NCBI GenBank assembly: GCA_035576005.1 | Contig: DATLXH010000037.1 | Coordinates: 9,793 to 73,792, forward strand | Length of the DNA: 64,000 nt | Reading direction: 5' to 3' | Source of the DNA: DATLXH01 sp035576005 | GTDB taxonomy: Bacteria; Acidobacteriota; Thermoanaerobaculia; Gp7-AA8 | Shown here: piece by piece, positions 53,248-62,459 of the stretch | Position numbering within the stretch: the first letter of the stretch is position 1 | Layout of the letters: each line of letters begins with the position of its first letter | The notes under the pieces: generated by a model | Databases searched by the model: none | What the model was told of the DNA's origin: nothing | The model's input: only the letters and a program-made list of their open reading frames with translations | Position numbers and translations under genes: made by a program

Positions 53248-54888
53248 TTACTCGGGTTCCGCGGATGGGAGGGCCGAGGCGGTGGCAGCTCGGCTATACC
53301 CCGGACCTCGCAGGACAACACCGGGGCGGGCACCTGTCATCGTCTCGTTCCGGAAAACGACGACTCCGTTGATGACCACTGCACTGATCCCTTCGGCGTA
53401 CTGGTGTGGATTGATATAGGTGGCCCGGTCGCGGATCCGTGCGGCGTCGAAGATGACCAGATCGGCCTTCATCCCTGGTCGCAGGAGACCGCGATCGAGA
53501 AGGCCGACGCGCTGAGCCGGGAACGAAGTCATCTTTCGAACTGCGTCTTCGAGCGTCAACAGCTTCCGTTCGCGAACATAGAGTCCCAGGACGCGAGCAA
53601 AAGTGCCGTAGCTCCTCGGGTGGGGTGACGCTCTTCCCATGATTGCGACTTCCCCGTCCGAGGCCACCATCGTCGTGGGATCGACCATGATCGCTTCCAG
53701 GTCGGGCTCACTGATCGCGTGAAAGATCGCGCGCACCTGTCCTTTCTCGATCAGTTGAAGCGAGGTCTCCGCCGCGTTCGCTACGGTCGGTTCGACTCCG
53801 CGCGACAGCATGATCTCAGTCAGGTTCTTTCCGTTGATAGCCGCATCGGCTTCGCTGAGTGCAATCTGAATGTTTTTAGGATCATTACCCCCACGCTCCA
53901 GGCGGATGGCTTCGCGCACGTACTCGAGGATTCGGGCCCGTTGCGCTCCGTCGCCGAGCCGTTTGAGCATAGCCTCACGGCCTCCCTCATTCGCCCACGA
54001 TGGAAGCAACCCTGCGCCGAGACTCGTGCTGGATGCGGTGTAGGGATACTGGTCCGACGTTGCATCCACTCCGCGAGCCCTTGCCTCGGACATCGCGAGG
54101 AGTGTCTCGCGGCTTTTGCCGACATTCGGCTTTCCCATCACTTTGTGGTGCGTAACCTGAGTAGGAAGCCCACCCTCTTCGCCAATGCGAACAGTCTCGC
54201 GGACGCTCTTCGCAACGCCGGCCGCTTCGTCTCGGATGTGAGAGATGTGGATGCCGCCCATCGCGCCTGCGACTTTTGCGAGCTCGATGACTTCTTCAGT
54301 GGAACTGAAAACTCCGGGTGCGTAGAACAACCCGGAGCTGAGACCAAACGCGCCGTGGAGCATTCCCTCCCGAGTCATCGCGGTCATCTGGTTCATCTCG
54401 TCGGCTGTCGCAGCACGATCGTTCCGCCCAACCACTTTCTCGCGGATTGAGTTGTGCCCGACGAACGTCCCGACATTCGGTGCGGTATCTGCTTTCTCGA
54501 GACGCTGAAGAAATGCGCCGATGGGCAGGGGGGAGTCACCGTCGGGCCCCTCGAAAATTGTGGTGACGCCCTGGCGCACGTAATTGTCGGCTCCCGGATT
54601 CTCGAAAATCCCCCGTCGGGCGTGGGTGTGCAAGTCGATGAATCCTGGTGAAATGACGAGGCCATCGGCGGGAATCTCGAGCGTAGCCTTGCCCGGGATG
54701 CGAGGAGCCATGGCGACGATCTGATCGTTCGTAATTGCGACATCCCCCCGATACCAGGGGTTCCCGGTTCCGTCGACGATCCTGCCGTTGCGAATGATGA
54801 GATCGTACTGAGCGCGAGTGCCCTGATCGGCCGACATCGCGAACGCTGAGAAGAGGACTACGAGCAGTCCGATAGTTCGCATTCTCAT
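53248..54888 (-). CDS. N-acyl-D-amino-acid deacylase (D-aminoacylase) family amidohydrolase, exported
   Basis: 546 residues, ATG 54888 (GGAGATCTC upstream). Signal peptide RMRTIGLLVVLFSAFAMSAD. Amidohydrolase core: LIIRNGRIVDGTGNPWYRGDVAI, metal site HTH in DLHTHARRG, GHNSIREKVVGRNDRAAT, HISHIRDEAAG and VTHHKVMGKPNVGKS, all as in D-aminoacylases. Normal length. Reaction: removal of the acyl group from N-acyl-D-amino acids, probably in the periplasm. It follows the TonB-dependent receptor on the same strand, with a strong hairpin in the 45-bp space. Confidence 0.88.
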   Translation of the reverse strand: MRMRTIGLLVVLFSAFAMSADQGTRAQYDLIIRNGRIVDGTGNPWYRGDVAITNDQIVAMAPRIPGKATLEIPADGLVISPGFIDLHTHARRGIFENPGADNYVRQGVTTIFEGPDGDSPLPIGAFLQRLEKADTAPNVGTFVGHNSIREKVVGRNDRAATADEMNQMTAMTREGMLHGAFGLSSGLFYAPGVFSSTEEVIELAKVAGAMGGIHISHIRDEAAGVAKSVRETVRIGEEGGLPTQVTHHKVMGKPNVGKSRETLLAMSEARARGVDATSDQYPYTASSTSLGAGLLPSWANEGGREAMLKRLGDGAQRARILEYVREAIRLERGGNDPKNIQIALSEADAAINGKNLTEIMLSRGVEPTVANAAETSLQLIEKGQVRAIFHAISEPDLEAIMVDPTTMVASDGEVAIMGRASPHPRSYGTFARVLGLYVRERKLLTLEDAVRKMTSFPAQRVGLLDRGLLRPGMKADLVIFDAARIRDRATYINPHQYAEGISAVVINGVVVFRNETMTGARPGVVLRGPGYSRAATASALPSAEPE

Positions 54889-54899
54889 GAGATCTCCAG

Positions 54900-54927
54900 G
54901 GGAGGGCGCAGCGGGCTGCGCCCTCCC
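54900..54927. repeat. Perfect 13-bp hairpin between receptor and deacylase genes
   Basis: GGGAGGGCGCAGC / GCTGCGCCCTCCC with loop GG (54913-54914). On the coding (minus) strand it lies after the deacylase ORF is read, between the receptor's stop (54934) and the deacylase start (54888). There is no T tract on the minus side, so it is more likely an mRNA stability or processing hairpin, or a REP-like element, than a terminator. Confidence 0.5.
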
Positions 54928-54933
54928 TTCCCG

Positions 54934-57900
54934 TTAGAACCTGAGTCCGACTGAAACGCGGAACGTGCGAGCCAGCTGGTAATCGCCCGCTCTGGTAGGT
55001 TTCCCGAAGTTGGGGCCGCGCTGAAAATTTGCTCCCATTGCCTGACATTCCGCTGCAGCAGCGCCCTGGGGACATTCCTTCGGCGTTTCCGTGAATGGGT
55101 TGAATGCTTTGAATGTCGTCGCGGCGTCAACGGCGGTCAACACTTCCTCGTTAAACGACTCGACTCCCTGTTCGTTGAAGACGTTGATCAACTCAGGCTG
55201 GACGAACAGCTCGATGCCGCGCACGAGCTTCAACTTGTAGTTGATTGCCAGGTCGGTTCGCGTGATGTCGTCCGTCTTGAGATTGCCGCGCTCACCAAAA
55301 AAGTAGCCGACGGTCGTGGGTGGGGTGAGGTAGCCGGGGTTGGTGACATATGGCCGCGAATCGATCACGCCGTCGAGGGATGTCCGCGTGCCCGAATCAA
55401 AGTTCTGCAACACGCTTATGTTGAATCCACCGATCGGCGTCGGCAGGTCGTACGAGGCGTAGACCCTGGCACGGTGCCGTTGGTCCCCCGTGAGGTAGCC
55501 GGTCGGGTAATTCCAGCTCGCCTGACGGTATTCCGGATACTCGCCCGCCACACCAACAAGGGGACCGCTGCCACTATCTTCCCCGATCACGTTCCCGACC
55601 AGACGAGACCATGTGTAGTTCCCCCCGAGGTTCAGTCGATCCATGAGCCGGTAGCGGACCTGGGTCTGCACGCCGGTGTATTCGCGGTCGTAGACGTCAT
55701 TGTCACTTCGGATGTAAGAAAGGTCGTATTTCGTGCCGAACCGATCCGAAACCTGCCCATTCGAAACGGTGCGGTACGCCGAATAGAAATTGTCGAAATT
55801 CCGAAGCACCAGATCGGCACGTGCGAAGCCACGCGTGCCGATCAGGCTACCCACTCCAAACGTCATCTCCTTGACCATGGGTGACTTGAGCCCGTCAACG
55901 TCGAGGATGGTTTCAACTCCCGGCACCGACGGCGTCGTCCGGAACGGTCTGCGATCCGTTCCGCCATTGGCGAAGAACCAGTCCATGACCATCTTGACTG
56001 CCTGATCGGTCGGGATGAGCTGGCTGGTCGGAACGTTGAGGGTCGTGTTGATGCTCGGTCCCCGATAGTTCCATTGAAGGGTTGCGGTCCGTCCCGCCGG
56101 GTCAGCGTCGTTCGCCGCGCCTTCAGCGAGCCGGCCGACATTGTGGTTATAGCTCGTGTTGAAAACGAGTTTTCCATTGCCGAAGAGATCGTAATGTGCG
56201 GACAGACGGGGACTGATGGCCGCGTCATCGGCAATCTTGAATGTCCCGGCGCCGCTTATGGCGTCGTTCTTGTCGTACCGCGCGCCGAGATTGAATGTCC
56301 AGCGGTCGTTGAGATTCCAGCGGTCCTGAATATAGGTTGAGCGCGTGGTGTAATCCGAACCCTGGCTGAGCACAAAGATTGGGAGCCAGGAAATTCGAGT
56401 GGCAGTTCCCGATGCGCCGCCCGGGAAGCTGGGGAAAACCTGGGTGCCTCTTACGATCGTACTCGGCGCGCTGATTCGATAGTCGCTGCCGTTCTGGTAG
56501 TTGTTGACAGCCCGAACCTCATTGAAATCCTCATAGCCAACTCGAAACTCATGGCTACCGAGGTTCGCGGTCGATAAAAAGTACGTGGCCTTCGCCGTGT
56601 AAACCTGGATGTCGCGCTCCTCTCCCTCGGGTGTGTTTCGGAAGGTGGGAGACCAGTAGCGAGTGCCTCTTGCACGGTCTGTGACCAAAGTACCTTTCAC
56701 GATGTCGTAAAAGGTTGAGCCCGAACCCACGAAGGCGAAGTCCTTTTTCGAATACTGACCTTCGATGAAGAAGCGGTCAGTCAGGACGCCGTTGTAATTC
56801 CCTACAAGGAACGTGTTGGGAGTTTCACGAGACTTCACGAGACTGTCGAGATCCATGATGGACTGACCGGTCTGATTGGTCTCGCTGGCGGCGATGTCCA
56901 TGTAGGAAGCAACAAAGGTGTGACGGCGGGCGATGGAGCCTGTGAGTTTGCCTTCCAGACGCGTTTCATCAGTCGTGTGCGGATACGAGATCGGCGTGAG
57001 TATCGTGCCGATGGCGAGAGGGACCCCGTTTGCATCCTGATCGCCGGCGCGCGCCCGGCCGGGCACAGTCTGCCGGATATCCTGCGTATTCGCGAGACGG
57101 CCGGCACCGAAGAACCAGAGGTGGTCACGGAGAAATGGGCCGCCCAGAGTGGCCTCGTAGATGGGATTGATCGTATCGCCCTGGTCTGCCGTGAACGGTG
57201 TTCTCGATACCCAGCTTTCGCTGGTTGCGTTAGTCCGGAAGCTGCCGCTGAAATCGTTTCCGCCCGACTTGGTGACGGCACTCACGACGCCGCCGGTGAA
57301 GTGGCCATACTCCGCGGAGACTCCTCCTGTGAGGATCGTTGTCTCCTGGATCGCGTCCTCGATGAACAGACTGTGCGGTTGCCCGCGCAGGTTCTCATTA
57401 ACGACGGCGCCATTGACCATATAGACAGTGTCGTAGGACATGGCGCCGGAGATGATGATGCCGCCTCCGGGACCCTTGGAGTTGACGCCCGGGGCCAGAA
57501 GAGTGACGGCGGCCAGGTTGCGCTGCACGGGGAGTTGCTCGATGAGGTCCTGCTTGAAGTTCGTACTGACCTGCGTCGATTCGATCGCGGCCGCAATGGG
57601 GGTTTCGGCGGTGACGGTGATCGACTCGGAGACATTCGACTGCTGGAGCGCCACATCGAGCCGGTCGGTTCTGGCCGCCGTCAGCGTGAGCGACCGGGAA
57701 ACCGGTCGCATCCCCGCGAGCTCGAAGTTCACCTTGTATTCGCCTGCAGGCAGGAGGGGAAAAATGTAATCGCCGGCATCCGTGGTGATGGTCGTGCGGG
57801 ATCCCTGAAGATTCGGTGACGTCACCGTCACGCTCACTCCGGGGATTGCGGTATCTCCAGTCGTAACTTTGCCGGTCAGGGTCGAGAGCGGAATCGATTG

Positions 57901-57963
57901 TCCGAACAGCGTCGCTGCCCAGCCTGCACTGAGAGCGAAAAGCACGAGATATCGCCTGATCAT
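54934..57963 (-). CDS. TonB-dependent receptor with N-terminal carboxypeptidase-regulatory-like domain
   Basis: 1009 residues. Start ATG 57963 preceded by AGGAGG seven bases away, chosen over an in-frame start eight codons earlier. Signal peptide (YLVLFALSAGWAATLFGQ), then a CarboxypepD_reg-like domain (about 22-110: STLTGKVTTGDTAIPGVSVTVTS..GDYIFPLLPAGEYKVNFELAGM), a plug domain (about 120-220, QVSTNFKQDLIEQLPVQRNLAAVTLLAPGVNS) and a long beta-barrel ending in VGLRF with the C-terminal Phe. Transports an unknown substrate across the outer membrane, driven by TonB-ExbBD. Next to the D-aminoacylase, an uptake of peptides or amino-acid conjugates is plausible. Confidence 0.9.
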   Translation of the reverse strand: MIRRYLVLFALSAGWAATLFGQSIPLSTLTGKVTTGDTAIPGVSVTVTSPNLQGSRTTITTDAGDYIFPLLPAGEYKVNFELAGMRPVSRSLTLTAARTDRLDVALQQSNVSESITVTAETPIAAAIESTQVSTNFKQDLIEQLPVQRNLAAVTLLAPGVNSKGPGGGIIISGAMSYDTVYMVNGAVVNENLRGQPHSLFIEDAIQETTILTGGVSAEYGHFTGGVVSAVTKSGGNDFSGSFRTNATSESWVSRTPFTADQGDTINPIYEATLGGPFLRDHLWFFGAGRLANTQDIRQTVPGRARAGDQDANGVPLAIGTILTPISYPHTTDETRLEGKLTGSIARRHTFVASYMDIAASETNQTGQSIMDLDSLVKSRETPNTFLVGNYNGVLTDRFFIEGQYSKKDFAFVGSGSTFYDIVKGTLVTDRARGTRYWSPTFRNTPEGEERDIQVYTAKATYFLSTANLGSHEFRVGYEDFNEVRAVNNYQNGSDYRISAPSTIVRGTQVFPSFPGGASGTATRISWLPIFVLSQGSDYTTRSTYIQDRWNLNDRWTFNLGARYDKNDAISGAGTFKIADDAAISPRLSAHYDLFGNGKLVFNTSYNHNVGRLAEGAANDADPAGRTATLQWNYRGPSINTTLNVPTSQLIPTDQAVKMVMDWFFANGGTDRRPFRTTPSVPGVETILDVDGLKSPMVKEMTFGVGSLIGTRGFARADLVLRNFDNFYSAYRTVSNGQVSDRFGTKYDLSYIRSDNDVYDREYTGVQTQVRYRLMDRLNLGGNYTWSRLVGNVIGEDSGSGPLVGVAGEYPEYRQASWNYPTGYLTGDQRHRARVYASYDLPTPIGGFNISVLQNFDSGTRTSLDGVIDSRPYVTNPGYLTPPTTVGYFFGERGNLKTDDITRTDLAINYKLKLVRGIELFVQPELINVFNEQGVESFNEEVLTAVDAATTFKAFNPFTETPKECPQGAAAAECQAMGANFQRGPNFGKPTRAGDYQLARTFRVSVGLRF

Positions 57964-58279
57964 GGAGCCTCCTGATTTCAAATCCATTTAAGGGATGGGA
58001 AAGTTTCCGGGGAGAGAGTACGCCGAAGACATTTGTTACAGCAATAACCTTTTATAGCGGATTTGTCCCGGGGGCAGCGCGCCAACACGGCATGGGAGGG
58101 AACCAGGCAGGGGAGCACCTGTTCAGCGTTCAGGCAGCGTCGCAGGCTTACTGAATGAGAGGAAACTCTCGCCGTGCACGCTGCGCCGACGGAGCGTTGA
58201 TTGCTCGACGTCGGCTGACGGCCGGTGCATCCCGACAATCACGGGATGCACCGAACCGTTAGTAGGATGACTGGAAAGC

Positions 58280-58690
58280 TCAGCGATTCAGAAGATCAGC
58301 CGGGACGTTGCCGCCGTTTGCGGCGAGCTTTTTGAGGACTTCCTTATGAAGCCACATGTTCATTTCTGCGGAGTCGTTCATGTCGCCGCTGTAGTTCAGA
58401 TCCTTTGCGAGGTCCTTTCGCGACGCGAGGCTGCTGTCCATGCCGACGAGTTTCATCATGTCGACAATCGAATGCTTCCAGTCGAGTTTTTCTTTGTTGT
58501 TGGCTGCAAGCCTGTCGAGAACTGCAGCCACGTCCACCGAGGATGATGAATTCGAGGAGGTCACTCCTCCTGCCGGTCTCGGAATAGGAAACGGTCCACC
58601 ACCTGTGCGCGGTGGAGCCGCGTCCGCCGGACGCTCGGCGTCTGCGCCGCTCTTAAAGATCTTGCCCATCAAGTCGCTGAACATTCCCAT
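58280..58690 (-). CDS. DUF3597 domain protein
   Basis: 136 residues, ATG 58690. The C-terminal 95 residues match DUF3597: VDVAAVLDRLAANNKEKLDWKHSIVDMMKLVGMDSSLASRKDLAKDLNYSGDMNDSAEMNMWLHKEVLKKLAANGGNVPADLL. N terminus is basic with a Pro/Ser-rich spacer. No signal peptide. Function unknown; related proteins occur as stand-alone genes in many Gram-negatives. The 292-bp gap to the receptor gene carries nothing I recognise. Confidence 0.8.
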   Translation of the reverse strand: MGMFSDLMGKIFKSGADAERPADAAPPRTGGGPFPIPRPAGGVTSSNSSSSVDVAAVLDRLAANNKEKLDWKHSIVDMMKLVGMDSSLASRKDLAKDLNYSGDMNDSAEMNMWLHKEVLKKLAANGGNVPADLLNR

Positions 58691-58943
58691 CTGTTTATCT
58701 CCCTATTTGTCCCGCACGGCGAGCGGTTGGACTCGTATAACCCGTAGCCAGGACGACGGTTGAGGTATCGCTCTGCCCCGATCCTGCGAGAACAGCTCTC
58801 GCAGCCAGCGGTAGCAGGTTGCAACTCTGCAAAGTTGCATCCATACCTGGATCTCAGGGCCGCCGGCTGACCCCAGGGTTGCGGCGGGGGGAGTCAGCGG
58901 AATTGCGTCAACCGAAAAAGACAGTCGTGGCGGCCGTCGCCGG

Positions 58944-60158
58944 TCACTCGTAACGAAGCGCTTCGATCGGATTCAATGACGCGGCTTTTCTCGCCGGGTA
59001 AAAACCGAAAAAGACGCCCACAGCACCGGAGAAGCCGACCGCAATGACCATCATCATCGGCGAGATGACGGTCGACCAGCCTGTGAAGTGCGCCAGGACC
59101 CTCGCGCCTACTAGTCCAACCGCAAGGCCGATCATTCCGCCGATCACGCCCATGACGATGCTCTCCACCAGGAACTGGATGAGCACGTCCGAGCCGCGCG
59201 CTCCGATGGCCATCCGGATGCCGATCTCTCTGGTCCGCTCGGTCACCGACACGAGCATGATGTTCATGATGCCGATCCCGCCGACGAGAAGCGATATCGA
59301 CGCGATCGCTGCGAGTAGTAACGTCATCACTCTGGTGCTTCCCTCGGCTGCCGTGGCGAGATCGGTCTGATTTCTCACGGTGAAATCATCCTCGCCTCCT
59401 TCGATGCGATGCGATTCCCTCAGAATCCCTCGGATTTCCTCCTGCATCGCCGGGATCTCCTCGGGCGTTGCCGTGCTGGCGAGGATCTGAGGGATTCGAG
59501 TCTGACCGGAGAGTCTCGTTTGAGCGGTGGTGTAGGGAATCACGACCACGTCGTCCTGGTCATTGCCATTCGATGTCTGGCCCTTCGGCGTGAGCACGCC
59601 CAGCACGTGGAACGGCACGTTTCGGATGCGGACCTGCTGGCCGGTGGCGTCACCGTTCGCGAACAGACGGTTCGCTACGGTCTGACCGAGGACTGCGACC
59701 TTGCGCCTGGTGCGCAGGTCGTCTTCGCTGAAGAACGTTCCCTCAACCGTCGACCAGTCGCGGATGACCGGATAGTCGACGTCGACTCCATTGATGAGAG
59801 TGCGCCAGTTCCCTTCGCTGCTCACCACCTGCGCCCGGGTGACCACCACGGGCGAGAGGGCAGTGAGGGACGTTCCTTCGCGCTCGAGCGTTTGGACGTC
59901 GTCGAGAGTTAGAGTTGGGAACGCCTGCGCACCCTGGCTCACACCTCCCTGGGTCGTGGCTCCAGGGGTGATGATGATCATATTCGTTCCCAGATTCGTA
60001 ATCTGTGAACGGATCCTGGACCTCGCCCCCTGTCCGATCCCGACCATCACCAGCACGGCCGCCACGCCGATGATGATCCCCAGCATCGTGAGCGCTGAGC
60101 GCATCTTGTTCTTTCGGATGCTCTGCGCAGCTACTTTTACGAGGGTCGAGGACTTCAC
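58944..60158 (-). CDS. MacB-like ABC transporter permease (FtsX family)
   Basis: 404 residues, GTG 60158 overlapping the ATPase stop. N-terminal TM helix (MRSALTMLGIIIGVAAVLVMVGIG) is followed by a large MacB periplasmic core domain (about 50-280), then three TM helices in the C-terminal FtsX domain (ISLLVGGIGIMNIMLVSVTERTREIGIRMAIGA.. and so on). Mechanism: ATP-driven movement in the periplasm that pushes substrates (antibiotics, lipoproteins, siderophores) toward an outer-membrane channel. Third gene of the adaptor-ATPase-permease operon. Confidence 0.92.
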   Translation of the reverse strand: MKSSTLVKVAAQSIRKNKMRSALTMLGIIIGVAAVLVMVGIGQGARSRIRSQITNLGTNMIIITPGATTQGGVSQGAQAFPTLTLDDVQTLEREGTSLTALSPVVVTRAQVVSSEGNWRTLINGVDVDYPVIRDWSTVEGTFFSEDDLRTRRKVAVLGQTVANRLFANGDATGQQVRIRNVPFHVLGVLTPKGQTSNGNDQDDVVVIPYTTAQTRLSGQTRIPQILASTATPEEIPAMQEEIRGILRESHRIEGGEDDFTVRNQTDLATAAEGSTRVMTLLLAAIASISLLVGGIGIMNIMLVSVTERTREIGIRMAIGARGSDVLIQFLVESIVMGVIGGMIGLAVGLVGARVLAHFTGWSTVISPMMMVIAVGFSGAVGVFFGFYPARKAASLNPIEALRYE

Positions 60159-60919
60159 GCGGCAGTCCCTGCCTCGCGTTCGACGGTTTTGAGGTCCTCC
60201 GCGGCAACGCGGCGAGGGGTCACCGGAACGTCGCGGAGGATTCTGCCGTCGCGTACCTCGACGATTCGCTTCGAATACTGCGCAACATCGGTCTCATGGG
60301 TTACTACGATGAGGGTGATTCCCTGGTCATTGACCTCCTGAAACAGGGCCATCACTTCGAGGGTCGTGCGGCTGTCGAGATTTCCTGTAGGCTCATCCGC
60401 AAGAACGAGCGCTGGCTGTGTCACGAGCGCGCGCGCGATGGCTACTCGCTGTTGCTGACCACCGGAGAGCTCGCTCGGCTGATGGTCGAGCCGGTCTCCG
60501 AGGCCGACACGCTGAAGGGCTTCAACCGCCATTCGCCGCGTTTCCCACTTTCTTCCGGCGCGGTCGTAAAGCAAGGGAAGCTCGACGTTCTCGACTGCGG
60601 TCGTGCGAGCGAGGAGATTGAAACCCTGAAAGACAAAGCCGAGTTTCTGATTCCGAAGGTCGGCGAGCTCGTTGCGTGTAAGGCCATCGACCCTACTGCC
60701 ATCCAGGTAGTAGGAGCCGCTGCTGGGAGCATCGAGACAGCCGAGGAGGTTCATCAGGGTGGACTTGCCCGATCCGGAGGCTCCCATGATCGCGATCATC
60801 TCGCCTCTCTTCACGCTCAGATTGATTCCGCGGAGAGCATGCACTTCGTTCGTTCCCATCTGGTAGACCTTGCCTAGATCCTCAGTGCGGATGACGGTGT
60901 CCTCTGCGGACTTGCTCAT
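60155..60919 (-). CDS. MacB-type ABC transporter ATP-binding protein
   Basis: 254 residues, ATG 60919 immediately after the adaptor stop (TAGATG). Walker A GASGSGKST, Q-loop VFQGFNLLART, signature LSGGQQQRVAIARAL and Walker B LVLADEPTGNLD with the H-loop VTHE. Motif order and length match LolD/MacB ATPases. Separate from the permease gene, unlike MacB of E. coli, where the two are fused. The ATPase and permease overlap by 4 bp, so they are co-translated. Confidence 0.94.
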   Translation of the reverse strand: MSKSAEDTVIRTEDLGKVYQMGTNEVHALRGINLSVKRGEMIAIMGASGSGKSTLMNLLGCLDAPSSGSYYLDGSRVDGLTRNELADLRNQKLGFVFQGFNLLARTTAVENVELPLLYDRAGRKWETRRMAVEALQRVGLGDRLDHQPSELSGGQQQRVAIARALVTQPALVLADEPTGNLDSRTTLEVMALFQEVNDQGITLIVVTHETDVAQYSKRIVEVRDGRILRDVPVTPRRVAAEDLKTVEREAGTAA

Positions 60920-62245
60920 CTAGAAGCTACCTCTTGGACCGCCGCCACCGCGGCCCTGTCCTCCTGCGGCCGGGTTGCCGAATGGAGAGCTTCCCGACGT
61001 TGAAGTCGTTGAGGCAGAGCTGAGTGTTCCTGCGAGGACTTTCAAGCCCGGCGTCACATTCTTTCCGGAAATTTCGGTCATCGCTCCGTCAGTGATTCCG
61101 ATCCGCACTCTGACCGCCTGGAGCTTGCCCGCTTCATCAAGGTAAAAGAGTCTCCCTCTTTCCATGACGGACTGTCCGGGTGGTCTGTTCCCGCGTGGCT
61201 GGCCACTGCGATCGGAAGATCGCCAGTTCCTGCCTCCCGGACCGTTGCCTTCTGACGGGGCGCCGGATGATCGAGGAGAAGTCGCCATTGCTGCTGAGTC
61301 ACCGCCCAGTTTCGTGATGAGCTCGGCTGACGGTCTGAAACGAAGTGCTGCGTTTGCCACCTTGAGCACATCACTGGCTGAACCTACGAGAAATTCAACG
61401 TTCGCCGTCATGCCGGGAAGCAGCTTCCTGTCGAGATTCTCGACTTCGATGACGACGGTGTAGCTGACGATGTTGTCCTGAGTCTTCGATTGCAGGCGGA
61501 CCTGCTGGACCGTTCCAGTGAAAGTCTCGCGCGGTAGCGCCTGGACGGAAAAGCTCACAGGTTGTTCTTCCTTGATCGAGGCGATGTCGCTCTCGTCGAC
61601 CTGCACGAGAATCTGCATCCGCGCGAGGTCATTCGCGAGGAGAAACAGCTGAGGGGCCGATAGACTGGCGGCGACAGTCTGACCTTCGCTCACATTCCGC
61701 TCGACTACGACACCATCGGTCGGAGCCAGGATCGATGTGTAGGAGAGATTCTGCCGCGCACGGTCGAGACCGACTCGTGCAGACTTCACGTTCGCGCTTG
61801 CGATCGCGAGACTCGCTTCGACGGTATCGAAGGCACTCTTGGCAGAAAGGCCCTGGGAAACAAGCTGATTTGTGCGGCTGTAATCGCGTTTTGCGGCAAC
61901 GAGATCGGCATTGCTTCTCTCAACGCTGGCCTGCGCGTCGGTCACGGTCTGCCTTGCAAGCGTCGGGTCGATTCGTGCGAGCAGCTGCCCTTTTTTCACC
62001 TGGTCGTTGAAGTCGACCAGGATTGCTTCCACCTTTCCGGAAACCTGAGTTCCTACACTCACGGTCTTCACCGCGTGAAGCGTTCCGGTGGCGGACACCG
62101 TTCGTCTGAGGTCCCCCGTCTCGATGGTTACAAAGCGCAGTTCGAGATCCCTGGAGCTCTTATCTCGTTGTCTCGCCCATAGAATGGCCGCCACGCCCAG
62201 CGCGACGATCGTGATGACAGCGATCATCACATGTTGTCTCTTCAT
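60920..62245 (-). CDS. Periplasmic adaptor (membrane fusion protein, MacA-like)
   Basis: 441 residues, ATG 62245. N-terminal TM anchor (MIAVITIVALGVAAILW) then lipoyl half-motifs (ATGTLHAVKTVSVGTQVSGKVEAILVDFNDQVKKGQLLARID), a helical hairpin (about 95-160, TVTDAQASVERSNADLVAAKRDYSRTN..), second lipoyl half (YTSILAPTDGVVVERNVSEG) and the beta-barrel domain. The C-terminal 110 residues are an unusual Gly/Ser/Pro-rich tail. Bridges the permease and an outer-membrane channel such as TolC; none is in this window. First gene of the operon. Confidence 0.9.
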   Translation of the reverse strand: MKRQHVMIAVITIVALGVAAILWARQRDKSSRDLELRFVTIETGDLRRTVSATGTLHAVKTVSVGTQVSGKVEAILVDFNDQVKKGQLLARIDPTLARQTVTDAQASVERSNADLVAAKRDYSRTNQLVSQGLSAKSAFDTVEASLAIASANVKSARVGLDRARQNLSYTSILAPTDGVVVERNVSEGQTVAASLSAPQLFLLANDLARMQILVQVDESDIASIKEEQPVSFSVQALPRETFTGTVQQVRLQSKTQDNIVSYTVVIEVENLDRKLLPGMTANVEFLVGSASDVLKVANAALRFRPSAELITKLGGDSAAMATSPRSSGAPSEGNGPGGRNWRSSDRSGQPRGNRPPGQSVMERGRLFYLDEAGKLQAVRVRIGITDGAMTEISGKNVTPGLKVLAGTLSSASTTSTSGSSPFGNPAAGGQGRGGGGPRGSF

Positions 62246-62459
62246 CGATCTTCCTCAGAGAGCCGCCCTTGGTACAGACTCCAGGTCTTCTTTACGTTAG
62301 ACGTGGATCCGTACGATTCGCGCACCGCCTCCGGTTATCAAGCAAAAAGGCCGCATTCGTTATGCCCACCCGGCCGAAATGTCGGGGTGGACCACCTGGC
62401 ATCGAGGAGTTAACCCGGGATCTTTTTTTTCGCTCCAGGCACTCCACTAGAATGTGCGG

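Noticed and set aside
53719..54450. 243-codon antisense frame over the D-aminoacylase gene
   Set aside because: Shadow without start signal or family resemblance.
56920..57819. 299-codon antisense frame over the TonB receptor gene
   Set aside because: Shadow of the receptor; Arg/Gly/Asp-rich without a family match.
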